Assembly: GCA_028277725.1 (NCBI GenBank)
Contig: JANQFX010000007.1
Span: 1-64,000, forward strand
From: Thiohalocapsa sp.
GTDB lineage: Bacteria; Pseudomonadota; Gammaproteobacteria; Chromatiales; Chromatiaceae
Direction of reading: 5' to 3'
DNA length: 64,000 bases
The stretch's first letter is position 1; each line of letters opens with the position of its first letter. Below, in pieces: positions 43,826 through 55,493 of the stretch. The position numbers were made by a program, and so were the translations under genes. Under the pieces are notes generated by a model, which did no database searches, was not told the DNA's origin, and saw only the letters and a program-made list of their open reading frames with translations.

Positions 43826-45103
43826 ATGAGCGGAAACAGCCACGGAAAGAACGACGAAGGGAAGCTGCTGTACTGTTCGTTCTGCGGAAAGAGCCAGCAT
43901 GAGGTCCGCAAGCTGATTGCGGGTCCGTCCGTCTTCATCTGCGACGAGTGTGTCGAGCTCTGCAACGATATCATTCGTGAAGAGATGCAGGAGGGTGTCG
44001 GCGATGCCACGAGCCGCCTGCCCAAGCCCCGCGAGATCAAGGAGAGTCTCGACCAGTTCGTAATCGGTCAGGAGCAGGCGAAGAAAGTCCTTTCTGTCGC
44101 CGTCTACAACCACTACAAACGCCTCGAAGCCGCCGATGCCAAGGAAGACATCGAGATCTCCAAGAGCAACATCCTGCTCATCGGTCCCACTGGCTCGGGC
44201 AAGACCCTGTTGGCCGAGACCCTCGCGCGACTCCTGAATGTCCCCTTCACCATCGCGGACGCGACCACGCTCACCGAGGCGGGTTACGTCGGCGAGGACG
44301 TCGAGAACATCATCCAGAAGTTGCTGCAGAAGTGCGACTACGACGTCGAAAAAGCCCAGACCGGCATCGTCTACATCGACGAAATCGACAAGATCTCACG
44401 CAAGGCCGACAACCCGTCCATCACCCGCGATGTCTCGGGTGAGGGGGTCCAGCAGGCACTCTTGAAGCTGATCGAGGGTACGGTGGCGTCCGTGCCGCCC
44501 CAGGGCGGGCGCAAGCATCCGCAGCAGGAATTCTTGCAAGTCGACACGTCGAACATCCTGTTCATCGTGGGCGGTGCCTTCGCCGGGCTCGACAAGATCA
44601 TCGAGCGCCGGTCGCGCAGGGGCGGCATCGGCTTCTCCGCCGAGGTCCATTCAAAGGACGACAGCAAGAAGATCGGCGAACTGCTCTGCGGCGTGGAACC
44701 CGAGGACTTGGTCAGCTATGGACTGATTCCGGAATTCGTCGGCCGTTTGCCAGTCATGGCGACGTTGGACGAACTCGACGAGCCTGCGCTGGTCCGCATC
44801 CTCACCGAGCCCAAGCATGCGCTCTATAAGCAGTATTCGAGGCTCTTCTCCATGGAAGGGTGCGAACTGGAGGTGCGCGAGGACGCCTTACACGCAATCG
44901 CCGTCAAGGCGATGGAGCGCAAGACCGGAGCGCGCGGGTTGCGGACCATCATGGAGCAGGTGTTGCTCGACATCATGTACGACCTGCCGTCGCTCGAGAG
45001 CGTCGGCAAGGTGGTCATCGATTCATCCGTGATCGCCGGTGAGAACAGTCCCTTCGTCATCTACGACGGCGGCGAGCAGGCCCTGGCCGCCTCATCCGAT
45101 TGA
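43826..45103 (+). CDS. clpX: ClpX ATPase subunit of the ClpXP protease
   Basis: The 425-residue AAA+ unfoldase. The N-terminal zinc-binding domain has four cysteines ('[10 protein letters not shown]', '[10 protein letters not shown]'). Walker A is 'GPTGSGKTL', the pore loop 'GYVGED', Walker B '[10 protein letters not shown]', the second pore loop region contains '[10 protein letters not shown]', and the IGF-type ClpP-docking loop region includes '[14 protein letters not shown]'. It unfolds tagged substrates and feeds them to ClpP. The ATG at 43826 is chosen because it gives the standard short leader before the zinc domain. A probable own promoter lies at 43729-43756. It is followed by lon after 515 bp. 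Confidence 0.97.
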   Translation: MSGNSHGKNDEGKLLYCSFCGKSQHEVRKLIAGPSVFICDECVELCNDIIREEMQEGVGDATSRLPKPREIKESLDQFVIGQEQAKKVLSVAVYNHYKRLEAADAKEDIEISKSNILLIGPTGSGKTLLAETLARLLNVPFTIADATTLTEAGYVGEDVENIIQKLLQKCDYDVEKAQTGIVYIDEIDKISRKADNPSITRDVSGEGVQQALLKLIEGTVASVPPQGGRKHPQQEFLQVDTSNILFIVGGAFAGLDKIIERRSRRGGIGFSAEVHSKDDSKKIGELLCGVEPEDLVSYGLIPEFVGRLPVMATLDELDEPALVRILTEPKHALYKQYSRLFSMEGCELEVREDALHAIAVKAMERKTGARGLRTIMEQVLLDIMYDLPSLESVGKVVIDSSVIAGENSPFVIYDGGEQALAASSD

Positions 45104-45618
45104 CGCATCGCCCTCCGCGGGACGTCTGCGCGATCGGTCGATTGTCGGACCGCTCTCGCGGCGAAGCTTGGCGCGTTGGCCATATCCCGCCAAGCCATGT
45201 CCCTTGCGTAGTAGATGTCTGCACGGGTCGGTGATTGGCTGCTGGATGTCGTCCCGTCCGGCGTGCTAGAGGCGACCTGATCGACGTCCGTTCTCGGATC
45301 GGCGCCACGGGCGTCGTCAGTCCTGAACCCCCCATCCCAATCCCCTTGGCTCGGCTCGTCGGAGCGTCCACGTCAACCCCTCGTCGTGCCGCAGCCTATC
45401 ACGCGCTGCACTCCCTTCGATCCACGACGCCGGGACGACCTGCGACCCCCGGCGTGCCGCTGGGACCGGCACACGGGATGGGTTCGAACACCGATTGAAG
45501 CGGCCTGGATTGGCCCAACCCTTACTGTTATTCATGATTACTCTAACCACGGCGGCGGACGGTGTCGGCAACAGGCCACGAATACCGGCGACGCATGGTC
45601 AACCGGAGCAAGCATCCC
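45104..45618. other. clpX-lon intergenic region with possible heat-shock promoter
   Basis: No gene is supported in these 515 bp. A sigma-32-like pair is listed separately at 45494-45520. The AT-richer stretch TTACTGTTATTCATGATTAC at 45522-45541 stands out in this GC-rich genome and may belong to the lon promoter or leader. Confidence 0.45.
45494..45520 (+). promoter_or_regulatory. Possible sigma-32 (heat-shock) promoter for lon
   Basis: ATTGAA at 45494-45499 and CCCAACC at 45514-45520 with 14 bp between resemble the CTTGAA / CCCCATNT consensus. Lon is heat-shock controlled in E. coli. The match is partial, so this is tentative. Confidence 0.35.
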
Positions 45619-48084
<2,466 letters not shown>

Positions 48085-48489
48085 TGCGGGCCGGTCGGGG
48101 GCTATCTGGTCGGATGTGGCAGGGATGCCGCCGAATCCTCACGCCACGCAGGGCAACCAACCTTGGGACCTGCTTCGACAGTCGTCGAGCGCGGATTGCC
48201 CCAGGGGTTTGGAGACCGGCTGCGCAACGGCAGGCATCAGATTCTGGCAGGGTTGGCTCGGTGTGGCGCAGGGCCACCACAGACAGTTGGGTGACGTGCG
48301 ATGGGTGGCCGCCTCGACGTACGGGTAAGCCTGACGCGGACCCTGAACTCGCTTGACAGTCCAGCGCACACTCGACACCATTCAGTCCCGGCGAGGCAGA
48401 CCCTGGCCGATGCTGATTGCGGCCTTGTCGAAGGCGCCAGCGACAGAATCGAGCGTAATTCACGGTTATTTCGAGACACTGGGGGCAGA
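48085..48489. other. lon-HU intergenic region
   Basis: 405 bp without a supported gene. A TTGACA box at 48353-48358 probably belongs to the HU promoter. Nothing else stands out. Confidence 0.45.
48353..48381 (+). promoter_or_regulatory. Probable HU promoter
   Basis: A perfect TTGACA (48353-48358) is followed after 17 bp by a weak -10 (CACCAT, 48376-48381). The HU ATG is about 110 bp downstream. The weak -10 lowers confidence. Confidence 0.4.
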
Positions 48490-48762
48490 ATGAACAAATC
48501 GGATCTTATCGATGCCATGGCAGAGGGGGCAGACATCTCGAAGTCCGCAGCTGGACGGGCGCTCGATGCGCTGACGGATGAGATTGCCAAGGCTCTCAAG
48601 GGCGGTGACACCGTGTCGATCATCGGTTTCGGCACCTTCCAGGTGAAGGAGCGGGCCGCACGCACCGGGCGGAATCCGCAAACCGGCGCGACCATCGAGA
48701 TCGCCGCCTCGAAATCTCCTTCATTCAAGGCTGGTAAGGCGCTCAAAGACGCTATACAATAG
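48490..48762 (+). CDS. hupB: HU DNA-binding protein
   Basis: The 90-residue histone-like protein has the full HU fold: helices '[20 protein letters not shown]', the strand turn '[20 protein letters not shown]' and the DNA-binding arm '[20 protein letters not shown]' with the intercalating proline in 'RNPQTG'. The ending '[12 protein letters not shown]' is typical of HU-beta, and so is its position after lon. It bends and compacts DNA as a dimer. The start ATG at 48490 follows a GGGGG-type ribosome site. IHF subunits differ in the arm and are excluded. Confidence 0.96.
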   Translation: MNKSDLIDAMAEGADISKSAAGRALDALTDEIAKALKGGDTVSIIGFGTFQVKERAARTGRNPQTGATIEIAASKSPSFKAGKALKDAIQ

Positions 48763-48838
48763 CTGGCTTAGTCGGGCGCTGAACTGAGCAACGGCCCCCT
48801 GCGGGACATTCTCCAGGGTCGGCGACAGCGGCACCCAA

Positions 48839-48915
48839 GGGTGCTTAGCTCAGTTGGCTAGAGCATCGCCCTTACAAGGCGAGGGTCGCAGGTTCGAGCC
48901 CTGCAGCACCCACCA
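48839..48915 (+). tRNA. tRNA-Val (TAC)
   Basis: A 77-nt cloverleaf: acceptor GGGTGCT/AGCACCC, D arm with AGCTCAGTTGG, anticodon loop CTTACAA (anticodon TAC), T arm GCAGGTTCGAGCCCTGC and encoded CCA (48913-48915). It is 76 bp after HU and 59 bp before tRNA-Asp. Confidence 0.97.
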
Positions 48916-48974
48916 GTCGGCAGCGAACCGGTAGCAGCAGTTCGGAGCCCAACAAACAAGAGTCACAGTTTCTA

Positions 48975-49051
48975 GGAGTGGTAGTTCAGTTGGTTAGAAT
49001 ACCGGCCTGTCACGCCGGGGGTCGCGGGTTCGAGTCCCGTCCACTCCGCCA
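48975..49051 (+). tRNA. tRNA-Asp (GTC)
   Basis: A 77-nt cloverleaf: acceptor GGAGTGG/CCACTCC, anticodon loop CTGTCAC (anticodon GTC), T arm GCGGGTTCGAGTCCCGT and encoded CCA (49049-49051). A terminator follows at once. Confidence 0.97.
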
Positions 49052-49064
49052 ACTCTGAAGAAAG

Positions 49065-49097
49065 CGCGCCTTCCCATCCGGGCAGGCGCGTTTTTTT
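49065..49097 (+). terminator. Rho-independent terminator after the tRNA pair
   Basis: Stem CGCGCC (49065-49070) and GGCGCG (49085-49090) with a 14-nt loop, then T7 (49091-49097). It ends the HU/tRNA transcript before ppiD. Confidence 0.8.
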
Positions 49098-49223
49098 GTG
49101 TCCAGGGTCTAGGGGGCTCGGGTTTCTCGAGAAGCCCTCTGAACTTCCGGTTTTCATTCATCAGGCGGGGCGCGCCGGTCGACGGCCGACCGCGGAACGC
49201 CGGACCGACTATGGGGTAGCGCC

Positions 49224-51158
49224 ATGTTGCAGGCGATCAAAGAGCGCGCGCAGGGTTGGGTGGCCTGGGCCATCGTGATTCTGATCAGCGTGCCTTTCGC
49301 GTTCTGGGGGATCGATTCCTACCTGGGCGGAGGGGCAGAGCCCGTCGTGGCGAAGGTCGACGGCACCAAGATCACCGAGCGGGCATTGGACCGGAACGTC
49401 GATCGCTCACGCATGCAGTTGCGCGAGCGCCTCGGTGCCGCCTACAACCCCGACCTGTTCGAGGGCATGGACCTACGCGCCCAGGTGCTGGATCGGATGA
49501 TTCGCGACACCGTTCTGATGGATGCGTCGCTCGACATGGGCCTCCGGGTGTCCGATGAGGCCGTGCGTGCCGCCATCCTTGCGGAGCCCGCCTTCCTCGC
49601 GGACGGCCGTTTCGATAAGAATACCTACGAACGCGTACTCCGGTTGCAGGGCCTGACGCCGAGCGCCTACGAGGAGCAGCTCAGACGCGGCCTGCTGTCG
49701 ACCCAGCTGCCGCGCGCGGTCAGCGACTCGGCCTTCGTCACCGACGCGGAGGTCGACGCCGCCACGCGTCTGCTCCGGCAACGACGCGACCTTGCCTATG
49801 TCCTCCTGCCGGCGGGAGACTTCGCGCCCAATGAAGATCCCTCGGATGCCGAGGTACAGGCCTTCTACGATCAGAATCCAGATCGCTTCGTTGCGCCCGA
49901 ACGGGTGCGCATCTCCTATCTGCTGCTCGACGCCGAGCAGCTCTCAACGGAATCGGCTGCCCCCGATGAGGCGTCCCTTCGCGCCGCCTATGACGCCCGA
50001 GTCGATGAGTTCATGGAGCCCGAGCGTCGCGAGATTCGGCATATCCTGTTGCAGGTGCCGGCCGATGCGGACGCCGACACGGCGGATGGGATCAAGGCCG
50101 AGCTCATGGGCATTCGCGAGCAGGTCGAATCGGGGGCAGACTTCGCGGACGTCGCGGCCGAGCATTCCGAGGATCCGGGCAGCGCCGCGCAGGGTGGCGA
50201 CCTCGGCATGGTGGGCCGCGGCATCATGGATCCGGCCTTCGAGCAAGCCGCGTTCGAGCTGGAACAGGGTAGGGTGAGCGAGCCGGTGCGGAGCCGCTTC
50301 GGCTATCACCTGATCGAGGTCACGGCCGTCGAGGGAGGCGAACCCCGGCCCTTCGACGAGGTGCGCGACCAGCTGGCCGCCGAGCTCGGTAGCGGCGAGG
50401 CCGAGGCCGCCTATTTCGAGCTCGCCGAACAGTTGGCCAACCTGACCTATGAGGCGCCCGACAGCCTGATTCCTGCCGCCGAGGCCCTTGGGCTCGAGGT
50501 GCAAACTAGCGACTGGATCACCCGTGATGGCGCAGGCGGCGAAGGACCGCTGGCCCCAACACGGGTCATCGCGGCGGCCTTCAGCGAGGACGTCTTGGTC
50601 CGGGGAAACAACAGCGAGCTCCTGGAGCCGGACGCGGACCGAATGCAGGCCATCGTGCTGCGCGTCGACGAGCATGAGCCCGCCGCTGGGCGCCCCCTGG
50701 AGGAGGTTCGGGACGAGATCGTCCAGGTGCTGCAGGAGCAGGCGTCGGCCGAGGCCGCACTCGCCGCCGCTGACGCCATGGGATCCCGGCTTGGGGCCGG
50801 TGAAGGGCTGGAGGTGGTCGCAGGAGATTACGAGGTTCAGCGCCCGGGCTTCATCACCCGCAATGACGCCGAGGTCCCGCCCACCGCCCTGGAGCTGGCA
50901 TTCCGGGCGCCGCGTCCGAGCGAGGGTGAACCGACGTCCGTCACCGGACAGCTGCCCGGTGGTGACGCCGTGATGGTGACGGTGCTCGGGGTAGAGGACG
51001 GCGAACCCGATGACCTGGACGCGGCCGTGCGCGATGCAGAGCGTCGCATGCTCGCCCGCAGCCTGGGTGATCACGGCTTCGAGGCGGTGCTGGACGACTT
51101 GGTGGCGCGGGCGAAGATCGAGCGGCGCGCCCTGTCCACCGACGAGGACACGCCCTGA
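49224..51158 (+). CDS. ppiD: PpiD-like periplasmic peptidyl-prolyl isomerase/chaperone
   Basis: The 644-residue protein is anchored in the inner membrane by an N-terminal helix ('WVAWAIVILISVPFAFWGID', about 10-32) with the rest in the periplasm. A SurA_N-like region (about 38-190) is followed by a parvulin domain (about 265-360: 'RREIRHILLQVP', 'GGDLGMVGRGIMDPAFEQAA', 'SRFGYHLIEVT') and a long helical C-terminal part. It helps fold proteins leaving the SecYEG channel. The length is close to E. coli PpiD (623). The ATG at 49224 fits the short cytoplasmic leader. It has its place after HU and the tRNAs as in other gammaproteobacteria. Confidence 0.94.
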   Translation: MLQAIKERAQGWVAWAIVILISVPFAFWGIDSYLGGGAEPVVAKVDGTKITERALDRNVDRSRMQLRERLGAAYNPDLFEGMDLRAQVLDRMIRDTVLMDASLDMGLRVSDEAVRAAILAEPAFLADGRFDKNTYERVLRLQGLTPSAYEEQLRRGLLSTQLPRAVSDSAFVTDAEVDAATRLLRQRRDLAYVLLPAGDFAPNEDPSDAEVQAFYDQNPDRFVAPERVRISYLLLDAEQLSTESAAPDEASLRAAYDARVDEFMEPERREIRHILLQVPADADADTADGIKAELMGIREQVESGADFADVAAEHSEDPGSAAQGGDLGMVGRGIMDPAFEQAAFELEQGRVSEPVRSRFGYHLIEVTAVEGGEPRPFDEVRDQLAAELGSGEAEAAYFELAEQLANLTYEAPDSLIPAAEALGLEVQTSDWITRDGAGGEGPLAPTRVIAAAFSEDVLVRGNNSELLEPDADRMQAIVLRVDEHEPAAGRPLEEVRDEIVQVLQEQASAEAALAAADAMGSRLGAGEGLEVVAGDYEVQRPGFITRNDAEVPPTALELAFRAPRPSEGEPTSVTGQLPGGDAVMVTVLGVEDGEPDDLDAAVRDAERRMLARSLGDHGFEAVLDDLVARAKIERRALSTDEDTP

Positions 51159-51260
51159 GGGTTTGCCCTGTCAAGGGCAAGCGACCGCGGCGCCCGGATC
51201 GGATCGATAGGGCGGTCGGCCGGATTAGCGCCGTCTGACCCGATGGGCCATCGAGCAGTG

Positions 51261-51292
51261 CGGCCGCGGTGCGTTTGACGCGCCCGCGGCCG
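51261..51292. terminator. Hairpin between convergent ppiD and fabI
   Basis: CGGCCGCGG (51261-51269) and CCGCGGCCG (51284-51292) are perfect 9-bp arms. It begins 5 bp past the fabI stop on the minus strand and lies about 100 bp past ppiD on the plus strand. No clear U-tract on either side, so it may be a weak bidirectional terminator. Confidence 0.45.
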
Positions 51293-51297
51293 TTTGC

Positions 51298-52074
51298 TCA
51301 TCCCAGGCCGAGGATGTGATAGCCGGTGTCGACGTACGTGATGTCGCCGGTGATGCCGGAGGCCAGGTCGGAGCACAGGAAGGCGGCCGCGTTGCCGACC
51401 TCGTCGATGGTGACGTTGCGGCGCAGCGGGGTGCGCTCCTCCACCTGCTTGAGCATGCTGCGGAAGTCCGCGATGCCGGCGGCCGCCAGCGTGCGGATGG
51501 GGCCGGCGGAAATGGCGTTGACCCGCGTGCCCTCCGGGCCGAGGGCGGCCGCCAGATAGCGAACATTGGCCTCCAGGCTGGCCTTGGCGACGCCCATGAC
51601 GTTGTAGTTGGGCACGGCGCGCACGGCGCCCAGGTAGCTCATCGCAATGAGCGCGCCGTTAAGCCCGCGCATCATGTCGCGGCCCGCCTTGGCCAACGCC
51701 GCGAAGCTGTAGGAGCTGATATCGTGCGCCACCCGTGAACCCTCGCGGGTGAGCACGTCGACGTAGTTGCCCTCGAGTTCCTCCTTGGGTGCGAAGGCGA
51801 TGGAGTGCACGATGCCGTCGAGCCCGTCCCAGTGCTCGGCGAGCGAGTCGAAGCAGACGTTGATCTGCTCGTCGCTGCTGACGTCCAGGGGCAGTACGAT
51901 GTTGGAATCACAGGACGCGGCCAGATCTGTGACCCGTCCCTGGAGCTTCTCACCCTGGTAGGTGAACGCCAGTTCCGCACCCTCTCGTCGCATGGCCTGC
52001 GCGGCGCCCCAGGCGATGGAACGATTGCTCGCAACGCCGGTAATGAGAATGCGTTTGTTGGTCATGAACCCCAT
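51298..52074 (-). CDS. fabI: Enoyl-ACP reductase (NADH), FabI
   Basis: The 258-residue SDR-type enzyme makes the last reduction in each fatty-acid elongation cycle. It shows the FabI cofactor motif '[15 protein letters not shown]' and the active-site Y-x6-K in '[19 protein letters not shown]', with the earlier '[14 protein letters not shown]'. The substrate loop '[15 protein letters not shown]' (T-L-A-A in the flipping loop) is typical of triclosan-sensitive FabI. The start at 52074 gives '[13 protein letters not shown]'; an ATG nine bases further in is possible. It converges with ppiD and is divergent from the peptide-binding protein gene. Confidence 0.96.
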   Translation of the reverse strand: MGFMTNKRILITGVASNRSIAWGAAQAMRREGAELAFTYQGEKLQGRVTDLAASCDSNIVLPLDVSSDEQINVCFDSLAEHWDGLDGIVHSIAFAPKEELEGNYVDVLTREGSRVAHDISSYSFAALAKAGRDMMRGLNGALIAMSYLGAVRAVPNYNVMGVAKASLEANVRYLAAALGPEGTRVNAISAGPIRTLAAAGIADFRSMLKQVEERTPLRRNVTIDEVGNAAAFLCSDLASGITGDITYVDTGYHILGLG

Positions 52075-52193
52075 CAGTCGGTCTCCGTGGTCTGCCGGTG
52101 TCTTTGCCTATTGAATTCCTGAGTCGGCCGCCGCGCCGCGCGTCGGTGCGCCGGCCGCCGCAGGTTAGGGGCTGCCACAGTACCGAAACCTGC

Positions 52194-54377
52194 ATGTCCA
52201 GGGAAGCATGGAGAGGGCGCTCGTTGCGGCTGCTGGTGGGCCTGATGGCCATGGCGTCTCTGTTGGCCGGCTGCGGTTCGCCGCCCTGGAACAACCCGTA
52301 TCCGGACCAACAGGCCGGGGGCAAGATCCTCTACGGCGCCTTCACGGAACGACCGAAGCATCTGGACCCGGTGCGCTCCTACAGCGCACCGGAGTATGCC
52401 TTTCTGGCCCAGATCTACGAGCCGCCGCTGCAGTATCATTTCCTGAAGCGGCCCTATACCCTGGTGCCGCTCACGGCCGAGGCCTCGCCGGAGGCGGTCC
52501 ATCTGGATGCCGACGGCCGTCTATTGCCGCAGGGGGTGGACCCCGAGCGCATCGCGGTCAGCGAGTACCTGATCCGCATCCGCCCCGGAATCCGCTATCA
52601 ACCCCATCCCGCCTTCGCCAAGGGCGCCGATGGGGCCTACCTCTACCACGCCCTGAGCCGCAACGAGATCGCGCGCCTGGACACCCTTGCCGACCTGCCG
52701 AAGACCGACACCCGCGAGCTGACCGCCGAGGATTACGTTTATCAGATCAAGCGGCTGGCGGCGCCCTGGCTGCATTCGCCCATTGCCGGGCTCATGGGCG
52801 AGCACATCCTCGGCTTTGAAGAGTTCTCCGAACGGCTCCAGGACGTCGCGCCGGCGTCAGGCAGCGGCGAGCGGGCATTCGTCGATCTGCGCCCGCTGGA
52901 CTTCCCCGGCGTCGAGGTGGTCGACCGCTACAGCTACAAGGTCCGGCTGGAGGGTCCCTATCCGCAGTTCGTCTACTGGCTCGCCATGCCCTTCTTCTCC
53001 CCCATGCCCTGGGAGGCCGAGGCGCTGACCAACCAGCCCGGCATGCGTGCAAACAACATCACGCTGGACTGGTATCCGGTGGGCACCGGACCCTTCATGC
53101 TCGCCGAGAACAACCCGAACATGCGCATGGTGCTCGCGCGCAACCCGAACTTCCACGGCGAGGCGTATCCGTCAGAGGGCATGCCGGGGGACCGCGAGGC
53201 CGGGCTGCTGGCCGATGCCGGTCAGCCGCTACCCTTCATCGATCGGGCCGTCTACAGCCTGGAAAAGGAGAGCATCCCGTACTGGAACAAGTTCTTGCAG
53301 GGCTACTATGACAGCTCCGGCATCAGCTCCGACGCCTTCGACCAAGCGGTGCAGTTCGATGCCGCGGGGCAGGCCGGGCTCACCGAGGAGATGCGCGCCA
53401 AGGGCATCGGGCTCCGCACCGCGGTGGAGACGTCGGTGTGGTACATGGGCTTCAACATGGAGGACGAGCTCATCGGCGGCGACTCGGAGCGCGCGCGATT
53501 GCTGCGGCGGGCCATCAGTATCGCCGTCGACTTCGGCGAGTACATTTCGATCTTCGCCAATGGACGCGGCATGGAGGGGCAGGGGCCGGTGCCGCCCGGT
53601 ATTTTCGGCCATCGCGACGGCGAGGCCGGTATCAACCCCTATGTGTTCGACTGGCAGCGTGGGCGCCCGCGGCGCAAGGCGATCGACGAGGCCAAGGCGC
53701 TGCTGACCCAGGCCGGCTATCGCGACGGTCGTGACCCGGCCACCGGCCGCCCGCTCAGCATCTACTACGAGGCCATGGACGCCGGGCCCGATGGAAAGGC
53801 CCGGCTCAACTGGATACGCAAGCAGTTCGCCAAGCTCGGCATCGAGCTCATCGTTCGTGCCACGGACTTCAACCGCTTCCAGGAGAAGATGCGCAAGGGT
53901 ACGGCGCAGGTCTTCATGTGGGGCTGGAACGCCGACTACCCCGACCCCGAGAACTTCTTCTTCCTGCTCTACGGCCCCAACCGCAAGACCGCCGGCGGCG
54001 AGAACGCGGCCAACTACGCCAACCCCGAGTTCGATCGGCTATTCGAAGCCATGAAGAACCTGCCCGACGGCGCCGAGCGCCAGGCCATCATCGACCGCAT
54101 GACCGAGATCGTCCGCCGCGATGCCCCCTGGTCCTTCGGTTTCTACCCGGAGTCCTACAGCCTCCGCCACCAGTGGGTCGCCAACGTGAAACCCAACCTG
54201 ATGGCGAACAACACGCTCAAGTACCTGCGCCTGGAGCCGGACCTCCGAGAGCGGATGCGCGCCGAGTGGAACCCGCCCATCCTCTGGCCCGTGTTCGGCA
54301 TCGTCGCGGTGCTGGTAATGGGCGCCGTGCCGGCCGTCGTCATCGCGCGCCGTCGCGAGCGGAGCGCGGCGCTATGA
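52194..54377 (+). CDS. Peptide-type ABC importer, solute-binding lipoprotein with a C-terminal membrane helix
   Basis: The 727-residue family 5 solute-binding protein has a leader ending in lipobox 'LLAGC' (C27) and the SBP_bac_5 core ('FTERPKHLDPVRSYSAPEYA', 'GTGPFMLAENNPNMRMVLARN'). Near the end it gains a hydrophobic helix ('ILWPVFGIVAVLVMGAVPAV') followed by 'IARRRERSAAL', so the protein seems anchored at both ends, which is unusual. Length exceeds the usual 500-600. It captures peptides or similar ligands for the permeases encoded next. Its stop overlaps the next ATG (ATGA). The operon layout and long permease resemble YejABEF more than DppABCDF. The ATG at 52194 begins the leader. Confidence 0.88.
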   Translation: MSREAWRGRSLRLLVGLMAMASLLAGCGSPPWNNPYPDQQAGGKILYGAFTERPKHLDPVRSYSAPEYAFLAQIYEPPLQYHFLKRPYTLVPLTAEASPEAVHLDADGRLLPQGVDPERIAVSEYLIRIRPGIRYQPHPAFAKGADGAYLYHALSRNEIARLDTLADLPKTDTRELTAEDYVYQIKRLAAPWLHSPIAGLMGEHILGFEEFSERLQDVAPASGSGERAFVDLRPLDFPGVEVVDRYSYKVRLEGPYPQFVYWLAMPFFSPMPWEAEALTNQPGMRANNITLDWYPVGTGPFMLAENNPNMRMVLARNPNFHGEAYPSEGMPGDREAGLLADAGQPLPFIDRAVYSLEKESIPYWNKFLQGYYDSSGISSDAFDQAVQFDAAGQAGLTEEMRAKGIGLRTAVETSVWYMGFNMEDELIGGDSERARLLRRAISIAVDFGEYISIFANGRGMEGQGPVPPGIFGHRDGEAGINPYVFDWQRGRPRRKAIDEAKALLTQAGYRDGRDPATGRPLSIYYEAMDAGPDGKARLNWIRKQFAKLGIELIVRATDFNRFQEKMRKGTAQVFMWGWNADYPDPENFFFLLYGPNRKTAGGENAANYANPEFDRLFEAMKNLPDGAERQAIIDRMTEIVRRDAPWSFGFYPESYSLRHQWVANVKPNLMANNTLKYLRLEPDLRERMRAEWNPPILWPVFGIVAVLVMGAVPAVVIARRRERSAAL

Positions 54378-55351
54378 GCGGCTACATCATCCGCCGGTTG
54401 CTCTATGCCCTGCCGATCCTGATCGGCGTCAACCTGATCACCTTCGTGCTCTTCTTCGTCGTCAACTCGCCGGACGACATGGCAAGGATGCAGCTCGGCG
54501 ACAAGCGCATCACCGAGGAGGCGGTCAGCGCCTGGAAGGCGGACCACGGCTACGATCGGCCGCTGCTCTACAACGCCGAGGCCGAGGGCACGGCCAAGCT
54601 CACCGACACCATTTTCTTCCAGAAGTCGGTCAAGCTGTTCGCCTTCGACTTCGGCAGCTCCGACAGCGGCCGCGACATCGGCTATGACATCAGCCAGCGC
54701 ATGTGGCCCAGCCTGGCCATCGCGTTGCCGGTGCTGTTGGTGGGACTCGCCATCAATATCAGCTACGCGCTGATGATCGTCTTCTTCCGCGCCACTTACA
54801 TCGACGTCGGCAGCGTCGTGCTGCTGGTGGCCATGATGTCCATTTCCGGGTTGTTCTACATCATCGGCGGCCAGTTCCTGGTGGGTAAGCTGCTGCACCT
54901 GGTGCCCATCTCCGGCTACGATACCGGGCTCGACGCGGCCAAGTTCCTGGTGCTGCCGGTGATCGTCGGTGTGGTCGGTGGTATCGGCACGGGTACACGG
55001 TTGTACCGCACCTTTTTCCTGGAGGAGGCTAACCGTGACTACGTGCGCACCGCCCGTGCCAAAGGGCTCAGGGAGCGCACCGTCTTGTCCCGTCATGTGC
55101 TGCGCAACGCGCTGATCCCGATTCTCACCGGTGTCGTCGCCGTGCTGCCGCTGCTGTTCATGGGCGCGCTGATCACCGAGTCCTTCTTCGGCGTACCGGG
55201 GCTCGGCAGCTACACCATCGACGCCATCAACCGCCAGGACTTCGCCATCGTGCGGGCCATGGTGTTCCTCGGCTCGGTGCTCTACATCCTGGGGCTGATC
55301 CTGACCGACATCTCCTACACCATGGTCGATCCCAGGGTGCGGTTGTCATGA
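54374..55351 (+). CDS. ABC importer permease, DppB/YejB type
   Basis: A 325-residue permease with the N-terminal 'YIIRRLLYALPILIGVNLITF' and six membrane helices. The EAA loop reads 'DYVRTARAKGLRERTVLSRHVLRNALIPILT', with the conserved A-x3-G-L spacing. A periplasmic stretch after helix 1 is longer than in oligopeptide permeases. It pairs with the second permease to form the channel in the inner membrane. The ATG overlaps the stop of the binding protein gene, so translation is coupled. Final residues 'DISYTMVDPRVRLS' are typical of the family. Confidence 0.93.
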   Translation: MSGYIIRRLLYALPILIGVNLITFVLFFVVNSPDDMARMQLGDKRITEEAVSAWKADHGYDRPLLYNAEAEGTAKLTDTIFFQKSVKLFAFDFGSSDSGRDIGYDISQRMWPSLAIALPVLLVGLAINISYALMIVFFRATYIDVGSVVLLVAMMSISGLFYIIGGQFLVGKLLHLVPISGYDTGLDAAKFLVLPVIVGVVGGIGTGTRLYRTFFLEEANRDYVRTARAKGLRERTVLSRHVLRNALIPILTGVVAVLPLLFMGALITESFFGVPGLGSYTIDAINRQDFAIVRAMVFLGSVLYILGLILTDISYTMVDPRVRLS

Positions 55352-55493
55352 TGGGCGTGATCGATGACGTCACCGGGCGACCCCTGCGCTGGGGCCGGGA
55401 AACTAGGGTGTCGCGCAACGGCGCAACGTCGCAACGCAGACAGAGGCGACCGTGGCCGGGTTCCGGGGTAGGGGCAGGATGGAGGAATCGCGG